In this document: piece by piece, positions 43,608-52,474 of the stretch
How the letters are laid out: every line of letters begins with the position of its first letter
Position numbering within the stretch: position 1 is the stretch's first letter
Assembly (NCBI RefSeq): GCF_051201665.1
Contig: NZ_CP179210.1
Span: 1,674,001-1,738,000 of the forward strand
From: Psychrobium sp051201665
Lineage (GTDB): Bacteria > Pseudomonadota > Gammaproteobacteria > Enterobacterales > Psychrobiaceae
Length of the DNA: 64,000 nt
Direction: 5' to 3'
The notes under the pieces: model-generated
Told to the model about the DNA's origin: nothing
What the model saw: only the letters and a program-made list of their open reading frames with translations
The model's database searches: none
Made by a program: the position numbers and the translations under genes

Positions 43608-46503
43608 ACTCACAGCATTAATTGCTGTCGTTTGTATAGGGGCGGCGCCACTAAAGGTATGCGCAGACGATACGTCAACAGATTTAAAAACTCAGGGGGA
43701 AAACGCGACGAATGTTATTCCTAAAACGCCGACACTAGGGGACACGCTGTCTAATGACTCGTTAGTAAGGAAATCATCACAAGCAACGCCAACGTTGCAA
43801 AAAATGATCGAGGATTACAAGCATTTAGTGACGATTACCAATGAGCCTAGATTACGAGAGAGCATTGATTATCGATTAGCACAGTTACTTGCTATTGCTG
43901 GAGAGCGGGCTCAAGAAGTTGGCGTTATATTGCCAAAAACTGCCACCGGTTACTACGATGAAGCGATAGCAGCGTATAACAAATGGTTGGCTGATTATCC
44001 GACGAGTGAAATCACGCATAGCGTGATGTACGAATTGGCCAAAGCGTATGAATTACAAGGTGAGACAGAGCACAGTTTTACCTTGTTGTCATCGATGACT
44101 CAACAATTTCCTAACGATCATGAAACGACTGATGAGATAAACTTTAGGCGTGGTGAGTTCTTATTTTCTCAGCAAAATTACCAAAAAGCGGTGCTCGCCT
44201 ATGAAAAAATTACTGCACGAGCAATAGCTAATAACGATGTGAGTTCGCCATATTACCAGACCGCGTTATATATGCTGGGCTGGGCTCATTATAAATTAGA
44301 GCAGCCCAGTCAATCGCTTGCTCGATTCAGTGACATTCTTGATTTAAACCTTCCCACAAAAGCAACCACACAGTTAACGATTGATGGCTTACCCGTTGCA
44401 AGTAAGCAATTGGTCAGTGACGCGTTTAAGGTGATGAATCTTATTTTCGCCAATAGCGAAGGCGCAGAAAGTTTAGCGCGCCATTACCAATCAATCGGTG
44501 GCCGTTATTTTGAATATCTACATTTTCAAGTGATGGCGCAGCAGCTACTTGCTGATAAACGTTATCGCGATAGTGCACAAACTTATGATGTTTTCGTCAC
44601 AAACTATCCTTCGCATCACTGGGCGCCACAATTCGCCATTAATAAAGTTGAAATCTATCAACAAGGACGTTTTCCTTCGTTGGCAAAGGCTGAAAAAATT
44701 AACTATGTGACAACGTATGGCATCGATGGCCCATATTGGACTATGTGGAGTGAGCAGCGCCAAAGCCTATTTGGCCCTGTGTTGAAAGCTTACCTTTCAG
44801 AAATGGCATTGGATCAATATAGGCTTGCTCAAGACAGTGAAGACCCAACGCAGCAAGTCACGGAGTTTGCACAAGCGGCGAGTTTACTGCTCCAATATGA
44901 GCGAACGTTTAATGATGATGCGCAGTTGGCTTTTTTATTTGGCGATAGCCTTTATGCAAGTAGACAGTGGCGTAGAGCTATTGACGTCTATAATTACTTT
45001 GCTTATGGCGTAGACCAATCGTTTGGCCGAGAACGGTCCAAGCGAGCAGATGCTGCTTATAGCGGTATCTTGGCCTTTAATCAGCTCAATGCCGACGCTA
45101 TTATGCCTCAGCCTATTGCCAATGAAGCTGGCGTAAAAGAATTAAGCGCTCAAGAGCTAAATGTATTGCAATTCACACAGTCGTTTGCAGACGATGCTCG
45201 CGCAGTTGATGTGTTATTTGATTTAATGGGTCATCGTTATGCACAAGCGCGCTATGATGACGCAATAAGCACTGTTGATGGGCTTATCGCTTGGTCTTCT
45301 CCGATAGGTGAGGCACGAACAATAGATGCTAAATTAATCAAGTCTCACAGCGTTTACAATCAGGGTAAATACCAACGAGCGATTAGCGAGTACGAGCATG
45401 TTTTAACCCTGCTTTCTCAGGATGACGATCGCCGCACTGTTATTGCTAACAATTTAGCAGCCAGTTTGTTTAATCGTGCAGAACAACTTGCATCGAATAA
45501 TCAATTAGATGCTGCGGTAAGCACCTATTTGCAAGTGTTAAGCAAGACGCCTGATTCACCAGTTAGGAAATTAGCACATTTCAATGCGGCGCAATATCTC
45601 TATAAATTAGGTCGTTTAGAAAAATCTGTCACGCAATTGCTGGCTTTTAAATCGCGTTATCCGTCTGATGAACTCTCACAAAATATCGATATGCAACTCG
45701 CGTCAATCTATGAGCAACAACAAGATTGGGACAAGGCTGCAACCCAGCGATTATCGATTGCTAATAGCATGAAAGAGTCTGATGCACAGCAACAAGCATT
45801 ATACCTAACAGCGTCGTTCTTTGACCGAGCTGGCGATAATAAAAATGCAATACTTACCTTGCGCAGACATGCTAACACCTATACACAACCGTTCAATCGA
45901 CATATGGAAGTGATGGAGCAGCTCAGTCAAAAGTATTTAGTGGTTGATGAACAGAGAAAGTATCGCTTTTGGCTCCGAAAGATCATTAAAGCACATGACA
46001 ATGCTAATGCGGAACAAACTGCACGTTCAAGTTTTCTAGCAGCGAAAAGTGCACTGGTATTTGCTCGTGATGCTAAAATTAAATTTGATAAAATTAAACT
46101 TACTCTACCGCTTAAGCGCAGTTTAGATCGCAAAAAGGAAAGCTTAGAGAAAACCCTGACGGCTTATAAAAAAGTGTCAGATTATCGAGTTGCCTCTTTT
46201 TCTACTCAGTCGACATATGAAACGGCGCAAGTTTACCGCCAATTGGCCAGTGATCTGATGAGCTCGCAGCGTCCAAAGGGCTTGGATGAATTAGCATTGG
46301 AGCAATACGACATTTTGTTAGAAGAGCAAGCTTACCCATTTGAAGATCAAGCAATAGCATTATTAGAAGCTAATGCGACACTGACATCACAAGGTCTTTA
46401 TGACCAATGGATTGAGCAAAGTTTGGCGACATTGCGTCAGTTGTTGCCAGGACGATATAACAAGTTAGAAACGATAGCGGGAGATGCTGATGTTATTTAT
46501 TAA
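43597..46503 (+). CDS. Very large exported TPR protein of the motor operon
   Basis: 968 residues. Signal peptide ending near VCA (residue about 23). Many tetratricopeptide repeats, for example YYDEAIAAYNKWLADYPTSE (about 129-148), FSQQNYQKAVLAYEKI (about 192), YNQGKYQRAISEYEHVL (about 590) and WDKAATQRLSIAN (about 715). The organisation resembles the large TPR subunits of the myxobacterial gliding machinery and of related gammaproteobacterial loci. Likely spans the periplasm and links outer-membrane parts to the ExbB/ExbD motor; inferred from context. Confidence 0.8.
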   Translation: MIHKLTALIAVVCIGAAPLKVCADDTSTDLKTQGENATNVIPKTPTLGDTLSNDSLVRKSSQATPTLQKMIEDYKHLVTITNEPRLRESIDYRLAQLLAIAGERAQEVGVILPKTATGYYDEAIAAYNKWLADYPTSEITHSVMYELAKAYELQGETEHSFTLLSSMTQQFPNDHETTDEINFRRGEFLFSQQNYQKAVLAYEKITARAIANNDVSSPYYQTALYMLGWAHYKLEQPSQSLARFSDILDLNLPTKATTQLTIDGLPVASKQLVSDAFKVMNLIFANSEGAESLARHYQSIGGRYFEYLHFQVMAQQLLADKRYRDSAQTYDVFVTNYPSHHWAPQFAINKVEIYQQGRFPSLAKAEKINYVTTYGIDGPYWTMWSEQRQSLFGPVLKAYLSEMALDQYRLAQDSEDPTQQVTEFAQAASLLLQYERTFNDDAQLAFLFGDSLYASRQWRRAIDVYNYFAYGVDQSFGRERSKRADAAYSGILAFNQLNADAIMPQPIANEAGVKELSAQELNVLQFTQSFADDARAVDVLFDLMGHRYAQARYDDAISTVDGLIAWSSPIGEARTIDAKLIKSHSVYNQGKYQRAISEYEHVLTLLSQDDDRRTVIANNLAASLFNRAEQLASNNQLDAAVSTYLQVLSKTPDSPVRKLAHFNAAQYLYKLGRLEKSVTQLLAFKSRYPSDELSQNIDMQLASIYEQQQDWDKAATQRLSIANSMKESDAQQQALYLTASFFDRAGDNKNAILTLRRHANTYTQPFNRHMEVMEQLSQKYLVVDEQRKYRFWLRKIIKAHDNANAEQTARSSFLAAKSALVFARDAKIKFDKIKLTLPLKRSLDRKKESLEKTLTAYKKVSDYRVASFSTQSTYETAQVYRQLASDLMSSQRPKGLDELALEQYDILLEEQAYPFEDQAIALLEANATLTSQGLYDQWIEQSLATLRQLLPGRYNKLETIAGDADVIY

Positions 46504-47263
46504 TCGACAATGCGTCATTTTGTTAATCGCGGTAGCTTTTGTGATGACGGGTTGCCAGACATTAGACAAGGATCTTGCGCAACAGGAACAAGCGCCAGTT
46601 GAACCTGTCATTGAATTAACACCGATGGAAAAACTGCATCAAAGCCCAAATACTTATTTATTATCACCACCCATTATATCGCCAGAGGTGGCTGCAAGCT
46701 TTAAGCAAGCCTTAGTGATGGTGAATAATAAACAATGGAAAGTCGCGAAGGAACAGTTATTAGCGATTACGATTGCTGCGCCAACATTATCAGGGCCTTG
46801 GTTAAAATTAGGTGATATCGCTGTGCAAGAGTCAGCTAAAGAGCATGCGATAGCACATTATCGGCAAGCGATTTACGTTAATGAGTTAAATTACTTTGCA
46901 CATAACCGACTGGCAACGCTTTTGCGAGAAAAAGGTGACTTTCAGCAAGCAAGCCACCATTATCGGCAGGCCTTAGCAGCTTGGCCTGCATTTGTCACAG
47001 CGCGGCAAAATCTCGCAATCTTGTTAGATATATATATGGGGGAGCAACCTGCTGCTCTAAACGAGTATGAAACGGTGGCTGCATTGTCAGCGCTTAACAA
47101 TCAACCTGAGAGTCGACAACTAAAAGGTTGGATTGCTGATTTAAGTCGGCGTGTTGCTGCGCAGAAGAAACGTGAGCAGCGTGCTGCTGAACAATTAAAG
47201 GCATCTTCTAATAATTTGTCCAAAGAAGAGAGCACAAATGAGCAAGGAGCGACTAATGAGTAA
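46490..47263 (+). CDS. TPR lipoprotein of the motor operon
   Basis: 257 residues. I set the start at ATG 46490, six bases after GGGAG; the ATG at 46484 abuts that Shine-Dalgarno. MLFINRQCVILLIAVAFVMT leads into lipobox VMTGC, Cys22. Two to three TPRs (about 75-190; AIAHYRQAIYVNELNYFAHN; FQQASHHYRQALAAWPAFV) and a charged coiled-coil tail. It overlaps the upstream gene by 14 bases and the downstream gene by 8. Probably the outer-membrane anchor for the complex. Confidence 0.8.
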   Translation: MLFINRQCVILLIAVAFVMTGCQTLDKDLAQQEQAPVEPVIELTPMEKLHQSPNTYLLSPPIISPEVAASFKQALVMVNNKQWKVAKEQLLAITIAAPTLSGPWLKLGDIAVQESAKEHAIAHYRQAIYVNELNYFAHNRLATLLREKGDFQQASHHYRQALAAWPAFVTARQNLAILLDIYMGEQPAALNEYETVAALSALNNQPESRQLKGWIADLSRRVAAQKKREQRAAEQLKASSNNLSKEESTNEQGATNE

Positions 47264-47552
47264 TCGTTTTAAATATTTGTTCGTTATCTTGGCAATGAGT
47301 ATTAATGGGGTCAGTGCCGCTGAAAAACCAGCGCTGCCAAGTAATGTCATTAAACTTAAAGACACCATCGTGGGTAGTAAAGAACAACCACGATTTATTT
47401 CTATCGTGCCGTGGAAAAAGTTAACCAGTCCGGTGATATCAGTCAATCATGTGCATAAAAGTCAATTTGAGAGTTTGCGTGGACGAAGCGTTAAATCAAT
47501 GAAAAAACAACACGAATTAGCAGGTCATCTGTTGGCTCGTCAACAACAATAA
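47256..47552 (+). CDS. Small exported basic protein of the motor operon
   Basis: 98 residues from ATG 47256 (AAGGAG at a spacing of about 6). Signal peptide MSNRFKYLFVILAMSINGVSA. Mature part is basic, with the segment KLKDTIVGSKEQPRFISIVP. No family recognised. The start overlaps the lipoprotein stop, so it belongs to the operon. Confidence 0.68.
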   Translation: MSNRFKYLFVILAMSINGVSAAEKPALPSNVIKLKDTIVGSKEQPRFISIVPWKKLTSPVISVNHVHKSQFESLRGRSVKSMKKQHELAGHLLARQQQ

Positions 47553-47587
47553 TTTTAATTTTAGATAATATTTAATAGGGTATAACT

Positions 47588-48244
47588 ATGGATTTTCTTA
47601 ATACAATCATTCGATTCTTCCAGGATGGCGGCGCATTTATGTTCCCGATCTCTATTGTGTTAGCGGTTGGCTTGGCGATAGCGTTAGACCGTTTTTTGTT
47701 TTTGTCGAAAACCAGACGCGCTAATCAACAAGCCATGGGTGAAATCCAGCGCATGCTCAACAGCGAAAATTATGATGGTATAAGTCAGTATGCCAAAACT
47801 AATGATGCTACCGTTGCAAATTTAGTTGCCGCTGGTGTTGAACGTCTAAATTACAGCAAATCACGTGAAGACATCGAATATGCAATGGAAGAAAGTGTGG
47901 TTGAAGTGATGCCTCGATTAGAGCGCCGCACGGCTTATTTGGCGACATTGGCTAATATTGCAACCTTGTTAGGTCTTTTAGGGACTATTATCGGTTTGAT
48001 TGCCGCATTCTCTGCGGTTGCGAACGCTGATCCATCAGAAAAAGCGTCGTTATTATCACAAAGCATTTCGGTTGCCATGAACACGACCGCCTTTGGTTTG
48101 ATTGCTGCAATTCCGTTATTAATGTGTCATAGCGTTATTCAAACTAAAACAACAGATATTATCGACTCGCTTGAAGCCGCGGGTGTTAAATGCCTTAACT
48201 TGTTGTCATTACGTCATAGCATGAACAAAAATACGGAAGATTAA
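47588..48244 (+). CDS. MotA/TolQ/ExbB proton-channel subunit
   Basis: 218 residues with three transmembrane helices: about 15-35 (AFMFPISIVLAVGLAIALDR), about 115-140 (LATLANIATLLGLLGTIIGLI) and about 158-180 (AMNTTAFGLIAAIPLLMCHS). The TTAFGL and GLLGTIIG motifs line the proton path in this family. Forms the pentameric stator with the two ExbD proteins encoded next. AglR-like position in Agl-type systems. Confidence 0.88.
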   Translation: MDFLNTIIRFFQDGGAFMFPISIVLAVGLAIALDRFLFLSKTRRANQQAMGEIQRMLNSENYDGISQYAKTNDATVANLVAAGVERLNYSKSREDIEYAMEESVVEVMPRLERRTAYLATLANIATLLGLLGTIIGLIAAFSAVANADPSEKASLLSQSISVAMNTTAFGLIAAIPLLMCHSVIQTKTTDIIDSLEAAGVKCLNLLSLRHSMNKNTED

Positions 48245-48246
48245 TC

Positions 48247-48789
48247 ATGCTTAAAAAGACTCGTCTAACTAGACAAGAGCCAGAGCTGGACATCACCTCA
48301 TTTATGAGCTTGATGATCGTGCTTGTGCCAGTGCTATTGATGATGATGGTTTTTTCTCATATCACCATATTGGAATTAAAGTTGCCTAGTGACATTAAAG
48401 AAATGTCTGCGACGCCTAATGATGAACTAAAGAATTTGGAGCTTCTCATTGGTGAGAAAAAAATGGCACTTTATTACCCTCAAGGTGCATTATTGAAAAC
48501 CATTCCAGCAACGCCTGATGGCAAACATGATTACAAGTTATTGATTCAATCGCTTAAAGAGGTGAAGTTTTTACTCAATGAAAATGGCATTGAAAAGAAA
48601 GATATTAATCTGTTGTTAGCGCCAGCTACGGAATATCAAACGATTGTTACTGTCATGGATAGTGTACGTTCGTATGAAGCAGTCGTTGCAGCTTCTTTGG
48701 TCGATGCTGAATTATTCCCTGATGTTTCATTGTTGGATGCGCCAACGGATTTATTAGCTCACATTAATAACGATGAGGAGGCGCAATGA
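48247..48789 (+). CDS. ExbD/TolR-like subunit lacking the membrane aspartate
   Basis: 180 residues. N-terminal single transmembrane helix in LDITSFMSLMIVLVPVLLMM, then a periplasmic domain. In ExbD/TolR/MotB the helix carries an Asp needed for proton flow (E. coli ExbD TPFID, D25). Here the aligned position is Ser21. It starts 2 bases after the ExbB stop and overlaps the second ExbD gene by 4 bases. Probably pairs with that normal ExbD to form an asymmetric dimer. Confidence 0.85.
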   Translation: MLKKTRLTRQEPELDITSFMSLMIVLVPVLLMMMVFSHITILELKLPSDIKEMSATPNDELKNLELLIGEKKMALYYPQGALLKTIPATPDGKHDYKLLIQSLKEVKFLLNENGIEKKDINLLLAPATEYQTIVTVMDSVRSYEAVVAASLVDAELFPDVSLLDAPTDLLAHINNDEEAQ

Positions 48790-49301
48790 AACAGTCGGCA
48801 AAAACCAAGCGCCTAGCTCGCCATCACAAAAGAATGGCTAAAAGCTCTAAGCTGAGTTTGGTGTCATTGATGGATATCTTTACTATTTTAGTGTTCTTCT
48901 TGATTGTTAATTCTTCTAACGTGGAAGTATTAGAAGCAGATAAAAGCATTAAGCTACCGCAATCGCAGTCTAAAACATTGGCGCAAGAGAATTTAGTGCT
49001 GTTGATTAATGACAGTCATCTGTTACTGCAAGGTAAGGAAATTATTACACTTGAAGCGCTTGCTAATGATGAAATTACAACCATTGATGGTCTAACGAAT
49101 GAGTTGGCTTATCATAAGTCACGCCAAACGCCATCGGAAACAGGCGGACGTGCTATTACCATTCTTGGCGATCAAAAGCTTGCTTACTCAGTGCTTAAAA
49201 AAATTCTATTAACATGCTCTCAAGCAGGGTTTGGCGATATTTCTTTGGCGGTAGAGCAGCGGGCCAAAGCCAGTGACGGAGGTGGTAATGACGCAAGTTA
49301 A
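48786..49301 (+). CDS. ExbD/TolR-like subunit with intact aspartate
   Basis: 171 residues. Basic N-terminus, then transmembrane helix LVSLMDIFTILVFFLIVNSS with the proton-carrying Asp30, and a periplasmic domain ending in the usual ExbD pattern (DQKLAYSVLKKILLTCSQAG). Start overlaps the preceding gene (ATGA). Second half of the predicted ExbD heterodimer. Confidence 0.88.
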   Translation: MKQSAKTKRLARHHKRMAKSSKLSLVSLMDIFTILVFFLIVNSSNVEVLEADKSIKLPQSQSKTLAQENLVLLINDSHLLLQGKEIITLEALANDEITTIDGLTNELAYHKSRQTPSETGGRAITILGDQKLAYSVLKKILLTCSQAGFGDISLAVEQRAKASDGGGNDAS

Positions 49302-50247
49302 TGTATCCACCTTTGAGCTTGCTCATTGGAGCGAGACGCCTAATGAGAATAAGCTATTTAGTAAGATTACCTGGCTGTTTTTAATTTTAACGATTATTTT
49401 TGCTATCGTGGTCAAAATGGTAACAGTGCCTGAATTAACACGGGAAGAGAAAGCTAAGATCCCGCCTCAATTAACCAAATTTATTGAGCGGGTAAAAATT
49501 GAAGAGAAACCAAAGCCAACACCCGTTGAAGAGAAAAAAGAAGAGGTGGTTGAAGAACCCAAAGTAGAGCCTAAGCCAATTAAAGTACCTAAACCAGCGC
49601 CTAAACCTGATATTACGCAAACAGAAAAGGTTGAGCGAGCCCGTGAAAAGGCCCAGCAATCGGGGCTGTTGGCCATGCAAGATGATTTAGCACAATTGCG
49701 CGAAATTGCGCAAATGACGGCGCCCACTACTAATGAACCTTTAAGTACCGAAGGTCAAGAAGCAGCAGTTGCTGATGGTGAGCCAAAATCAGAAGCATTT
49801 GCTGGGACAACAGCATCGTTGGATAACAATAACGTGAGTCAGACAATTGGTAAGCGGGTCGAATTAACCGGACGTGAAGTGACTAGTGTTGAAGCCGCAG
49901 ATAAGCAAGTTGGTGAGCAGCAGGTTTCTGATACCGAACAAGCACAAGCTGTGTCGGGTGGACGTGATGTGGAATCCATTAGGGAGGTGCTTGATCGTAA
50001 TAAAGGCGCGTTCTATACGATTTATCGCCGCGCCTTGAGGAAAGATCCTTCATTGGAAGGTAAAGTTGAAATGCTTATTGTTGTTGAGCCTAATGGTCGG
50101 GTAAGTGATTGTTCGATTATTTCAAGTGAACTTAATGACTCTGGACTAGAAAAGAAGTTGATTGCACGCGTTAAGTTAATTAACTTTGGCGCCGCAAATG
50201 TTGAAGAAACAAGTATAAATTATTCCTTTAATTTCTTACCGTTTTAA
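49288..50247 (+). CDS. TonB-like energy transducer with AgmX/PglI-type C-terminus
   Basis: 319 residues from ATG 49288 (GGAGG at a spacing of about 5). Single transmembrane helix (about 28-48, ITWLFLILTIIFAIVVKMV), a Pro/Lys/Glu-rich periplasm-spanning linker (about 75-115, KPKPTPVEEKKEEVVEEPKV), and a C-terminal domain (about 235-319, IREVLDRNKGAFYTIYRRAL ... GKVEMLIVVEPNGRVSDCSI) of the AgmX/PglI type. Last gene of the operon, overlapping the ExbD gene by 14 bases. Predicted to carry motor force to the outer-membrane TPR proteins. Confidence 0.85.
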   Translation: MTQVNVSTFELAHWSETPNENKLFSKITWLFLILTIIFAIVVKMVTVPELTREEKAKIPPQLTKFIERVKIEEKPKPTPVEEKKEEVVEEPKVEPKPIKVPKPAPKPDITQTEKVERAREKAQQSGLLAMQDDLAQLREIAQMTAPTTNEPLSTEGQEAAVADGEPKSEAFAGTTASLDNNNVSQTIGKRVELTGREVTSVEAADKQVGEQQVSDTEQAQAVSGGRDVESIREVLDRNKGAFYTIYRRALRKDPSLEGKVEMLIVVEPNGRVSDCSIISSELNDSGLEKKLIARVKLINFGAANVEETSINYSFNFLPF

Positions 50248-50273
50248 TCAACCTAACGACAAGTTTAGCTTGC

Positions 50274-50302
50274 AAAATACCGCGCATCGTCGCGGTATTT
50301 TT
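50274..50302 (+). terminator. Terminator of the motor operon
   Basis: Stem AATACCGCG / CGCGGTATT (50276-50284 with 50291-50299), 6-base loop, followed by a short T run. Confidence 0.88.
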
Positions 50303-50352
50303 ATAGGTTAAATGTGGTGACATACTCTATATTCGCGATGAAACAATGTCTT

Positions 50353-50509
50353 ATCCAATTGCATTAAGTAAGTGATCTTGTTGTGCGTAGAGAAAATCAG
50401 CTAAAACAAGGCGCTCGATTGACTAATAGCTGGCTATTAGGATTGAGAGCAACGCCATTTTAGTTAATTTTAACAAGTACAAGTGGGCAAATATTTAATG
50501 CAATTGGTA
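50353..50509 (-). mobile_element. Miniature element, subfamily A, copy 3 (reverse)
   Basis: 157 bp matching the reverse complement of copies 1 and 2. The left end reads ATCCAATT in place of TACCAATT, and the flanking triplets (CTT / TCG) do not match. The loss of the duplication suggests that the left flank was removed by deletion. It stands exactly where the 5' part of the chemoreceptor gene is missing. Confidence 0.8.
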
Positions 50510-50510
50510 T

Positions 50511-51286
50511 CGAGGTAAGGATATGATTGAACAAGCGACCCGTCAATTTGCGACTATCTCTACGACTATTAGTGATTCTGCAGATGCAGTGCAAGGTGTA
50601 CATCACCGCGCTAAAGCAGTGCGTGATTTAATTACCATGATCAGTGAGATTGCCGATCAAACGAATTTATTGGCTCTTAATACCGCTATTGAAGCTGCGC
50701 GTGCTGGTGAGAGTGGACGCGGATTCTCTGTGGTTGCTGATGAGGTTAGGGCTCTTGCTGGACGCACAGCGCAGGCAACGACAGAAATTAATCGGGTAAT
50801 AGATGGTATCGATAACGAAACCAATAATGCTGTTGACCGAATTACCGCTGGACAAGCCGAATTATACCAAGTTGACAAAGTTATTGCCCACTTTTGCTGG
50901 TTAAAATAAAATGAATGTTGCGTTGCTTTCAATCCCAATAGCCAGCTATTGCTCAATCAAGCGCCTTGCCTTCATTTGTTTTTCCTTCGCAAAACAAGAT
51001 CACAAACTTAATCAAATTGGTATTAGAGAAGGGCGTCGATATGTTGCAACAAATGGTTACGCCATTAGTTGACCTAAATGCTGGTGCTCAAGAGTCATTG
51101 ACTAGTCTGGAGCACGTTGCAGATCAAGCGACTGAAAGTGCGCATATTGAAGATAGCGTTAAAAATATTGGCGATAAGGCAAATAGCAATCAGGCTGAAA
51201 TCGACAAAGTAACGTCAACAACTAACCATCTAAGTGACATGGCGCTAGGGTTATCCCGCCAAGTTAGTAAATTTAGACTTCATTAG
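50511..51286 (+). pseudogene. Methyl-accepting chemotaxis protein, 5' deleted and split by a miniature element
   Basis: Only the cytoplasmic signalling part remains: RGKDMIEQATRQFATI, then the hairpin-tip consensus EIADQTNLLALNTAIEAARAGE and GRGFSVVADEVRALAGRT. At 50865 a 158-bp element interrupts the gene and adds a stop (frame ends at 50909). Removing it with one TTA duplication joins GQAEL to EKGVDMLQQM in frame, and the protein then runs to a stop at 51286 (LSRQVSKFRLH). The ligand-binding and membrane parts are absent; the sequence begins at the edge of another element copy. Non-functional as a receptor. Confidence 0.85.
50865..51022 (+). mobile_element. Miniature element, subfamily B, copy 1
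   Basis: 158 bp, ends TACCAAGTTGACAAAG and CTTAATCAAATTGGTA, with TTA duplications at 50862-50864 and 51023-51025. It shares the central AATAGCCAGCTATT with subfamily A but differs toward the ends. Inserted in the chemoreceptor gene. Confidence 0.88.
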
Positions 51287-51374
51287 TCGGTCAATTAACT
51301 GCCGTTATCAAGGCGTTAACTCTCCAGTCAACACCTTTTTTTGCCTTACTTCTTGCTGTCTTTTATGAAATAAG

Positions 51375-51388
51375 TTGATATACATCAA
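51375..51388. promoter_or_regulatory. FNR-type box
   Basis: TTGAT-ATAC-ATCAA, a perfect match to the consensus TTGAT-N4-ATCAA, 152 bases upstream of the oxygenase gene. Suggests oxygen-responsive control by an FNR/EtrA regulator. Confidence 0.6.
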
Positions 51389-51427
51389 TTTAGATTGGCC
51401 AGCAAAGTCTTGTTGTAATTACCTTTT

Positions 51428-51452
51428 GTGACACAACACCCAATTGTGTCAC
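51428..51452. promoter_or_regulatory. 9-bp inverted repeat, candidate operator
   Basis: Perfect arms GTGACACAA (51428-51436) and TTGTGTCAC (51444-51452) around 7 bases. No T-tract follows, so a protein-binding site is more likely than a terminator. 88 bases upstream of the oxygenase start. Confidence 0.55.
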
Positions 51453-51539
51453 GAAAGCACTACCGTTATTTTCATTTATCAACAATAAGCCGTAAACTTT
51501 GTGTGGCTTAATGCTTAAATTAATATTGAGATAAAGATT

Positions 51540-52382
51540 ATGAATGTTTTAACCGTTGATTATACCGCAAGTGATGCAGCAGAACGCTTTGTTGAGTCAC
51601 TTCATAAAACGGGCTTTGGTGTGTTGACGAACCACCCCATTGCTAAAGAGAAAGTCCAAGCGATTTACGATACTTGGTACGATTTCTTTATGAGTGAAGC
51701 CAAGCATGACTTATTGTTTAACCCTGAAACACAAGATGGCTATTTTCCACCGTCAGTGTCAGAAGTCGCCAAAGGGCATTCTGTAAAAGATATTAAAGAA
51801 TATTTTCATATTTACCCTTGGGGCCGCATGCCTGAGCACCTTAAAGCACAGGTTATGGAATATTACGATCTGGCTAATGGTTTAGCCCAAGAGCTACTAG
51901 GTTGGATTGAAGAACACGCGCCAAGCGATGTTAAAGCTAAATTTACACAATCGTTACCGTCAATGGTTAAGGACAGTGAAGGGACATTATTACGTGTTCT
52001 ACATTACCCGCCGATGACGGGTGAAGAAGAGCCTGGCGCAATCCGTGCTGCTGCCCATGGTGATATTAATTTATTAACCGTGTTACCGGCAGCTAACGAA
52101 CCTGGCTTACAAGTTGTTGCGAGCGATGGTAGTTGGTATGACGTTCCTTGTGATTTTGGTAACATCATCATTAACATTGGTGATATGTTGCAAGAAGCAT
52201 CTGGTGGCTATTACCCATCGACTATTCACCGCGTAATTAACCCAACAGGTGGACGTACTGAACATTCTCGAATTTCGCTACCATTGTTCTTACATCCAAA
52301 ACCAGAAGTTGTGTTATCTGAGCGTTATACGGCTGATAGTTACTTAGAAGAACGTTTACGCGAGCTAGGCGTTAAGAAATAA
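51540..52382 (+). CDS. 2-oxoglutarate/Fe(II)-dependent oxygenase, isopenicillin N synthase family
   Basis: 280 residues. N-terminal DIOX_N-type region (about 15-100), then the double-stranded beta-helix with iron ligands AAHGDINLL (His, Asp) and STIHRVINP (His), and the 2-oxoglutarate-binding RxS in HSRISLPLF. Intact, with a strong terminator behind it. Substrate unknown; such enzymes hydroxylate or cyclise small molecules. It is the only undamaged gene between 50.3 and 55.6 kb. Confidence 0.88.
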   Translation: MNVLTVDYTASDAAERFVESLHKTGFGVLTNHPIAKEKVQAIYDTWYDFFMSEAKHDLLFNPETQDGYFPPSVSEVAKGHSVKDIKEYFHIYPWGRMPEHLKAQVMEYYDLANGLAQELLGWIEEHAPSDVKAKFTQSLPSMVKDSEGTLLRVLHYPPMTGEEEPGAIRAAAHGDINLLTVLPAANEPGLQVVASDGSWYDVPCDFGNIIINIGDMLQEASGGYYPSTIHRVINPTGGRTEHSRISLPLFLHPKPEVVLSERYTADSYLEERLRELGVKK

Positions 52383-52398
52383 ATAAGTTTTTAACGCG

Positions 52399-52435
52399 AA
52401 AGTGCCAGTCGATTGCAAAATCACTGGCACTTTTT
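52399..52435 (+). terminator. Terminator of the oxygenase gene
   Basis: Stem AAAGTGCCAGT / ACTGGCACTTT with a 13-base loop, followed by TTTTT. Confidence 0.9.
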
Positions 52436-52474
52436 GTTTCTGCTTAGCGTAGCGGTAAAACTGGCAGTGTGTAA

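Noticed and set aside
50523..50909. A short stand-alone methyl-accepting protein of 128 residues
   Set aside because: Its last codons come from the inserted element, and the native sequence continues in frame after it.
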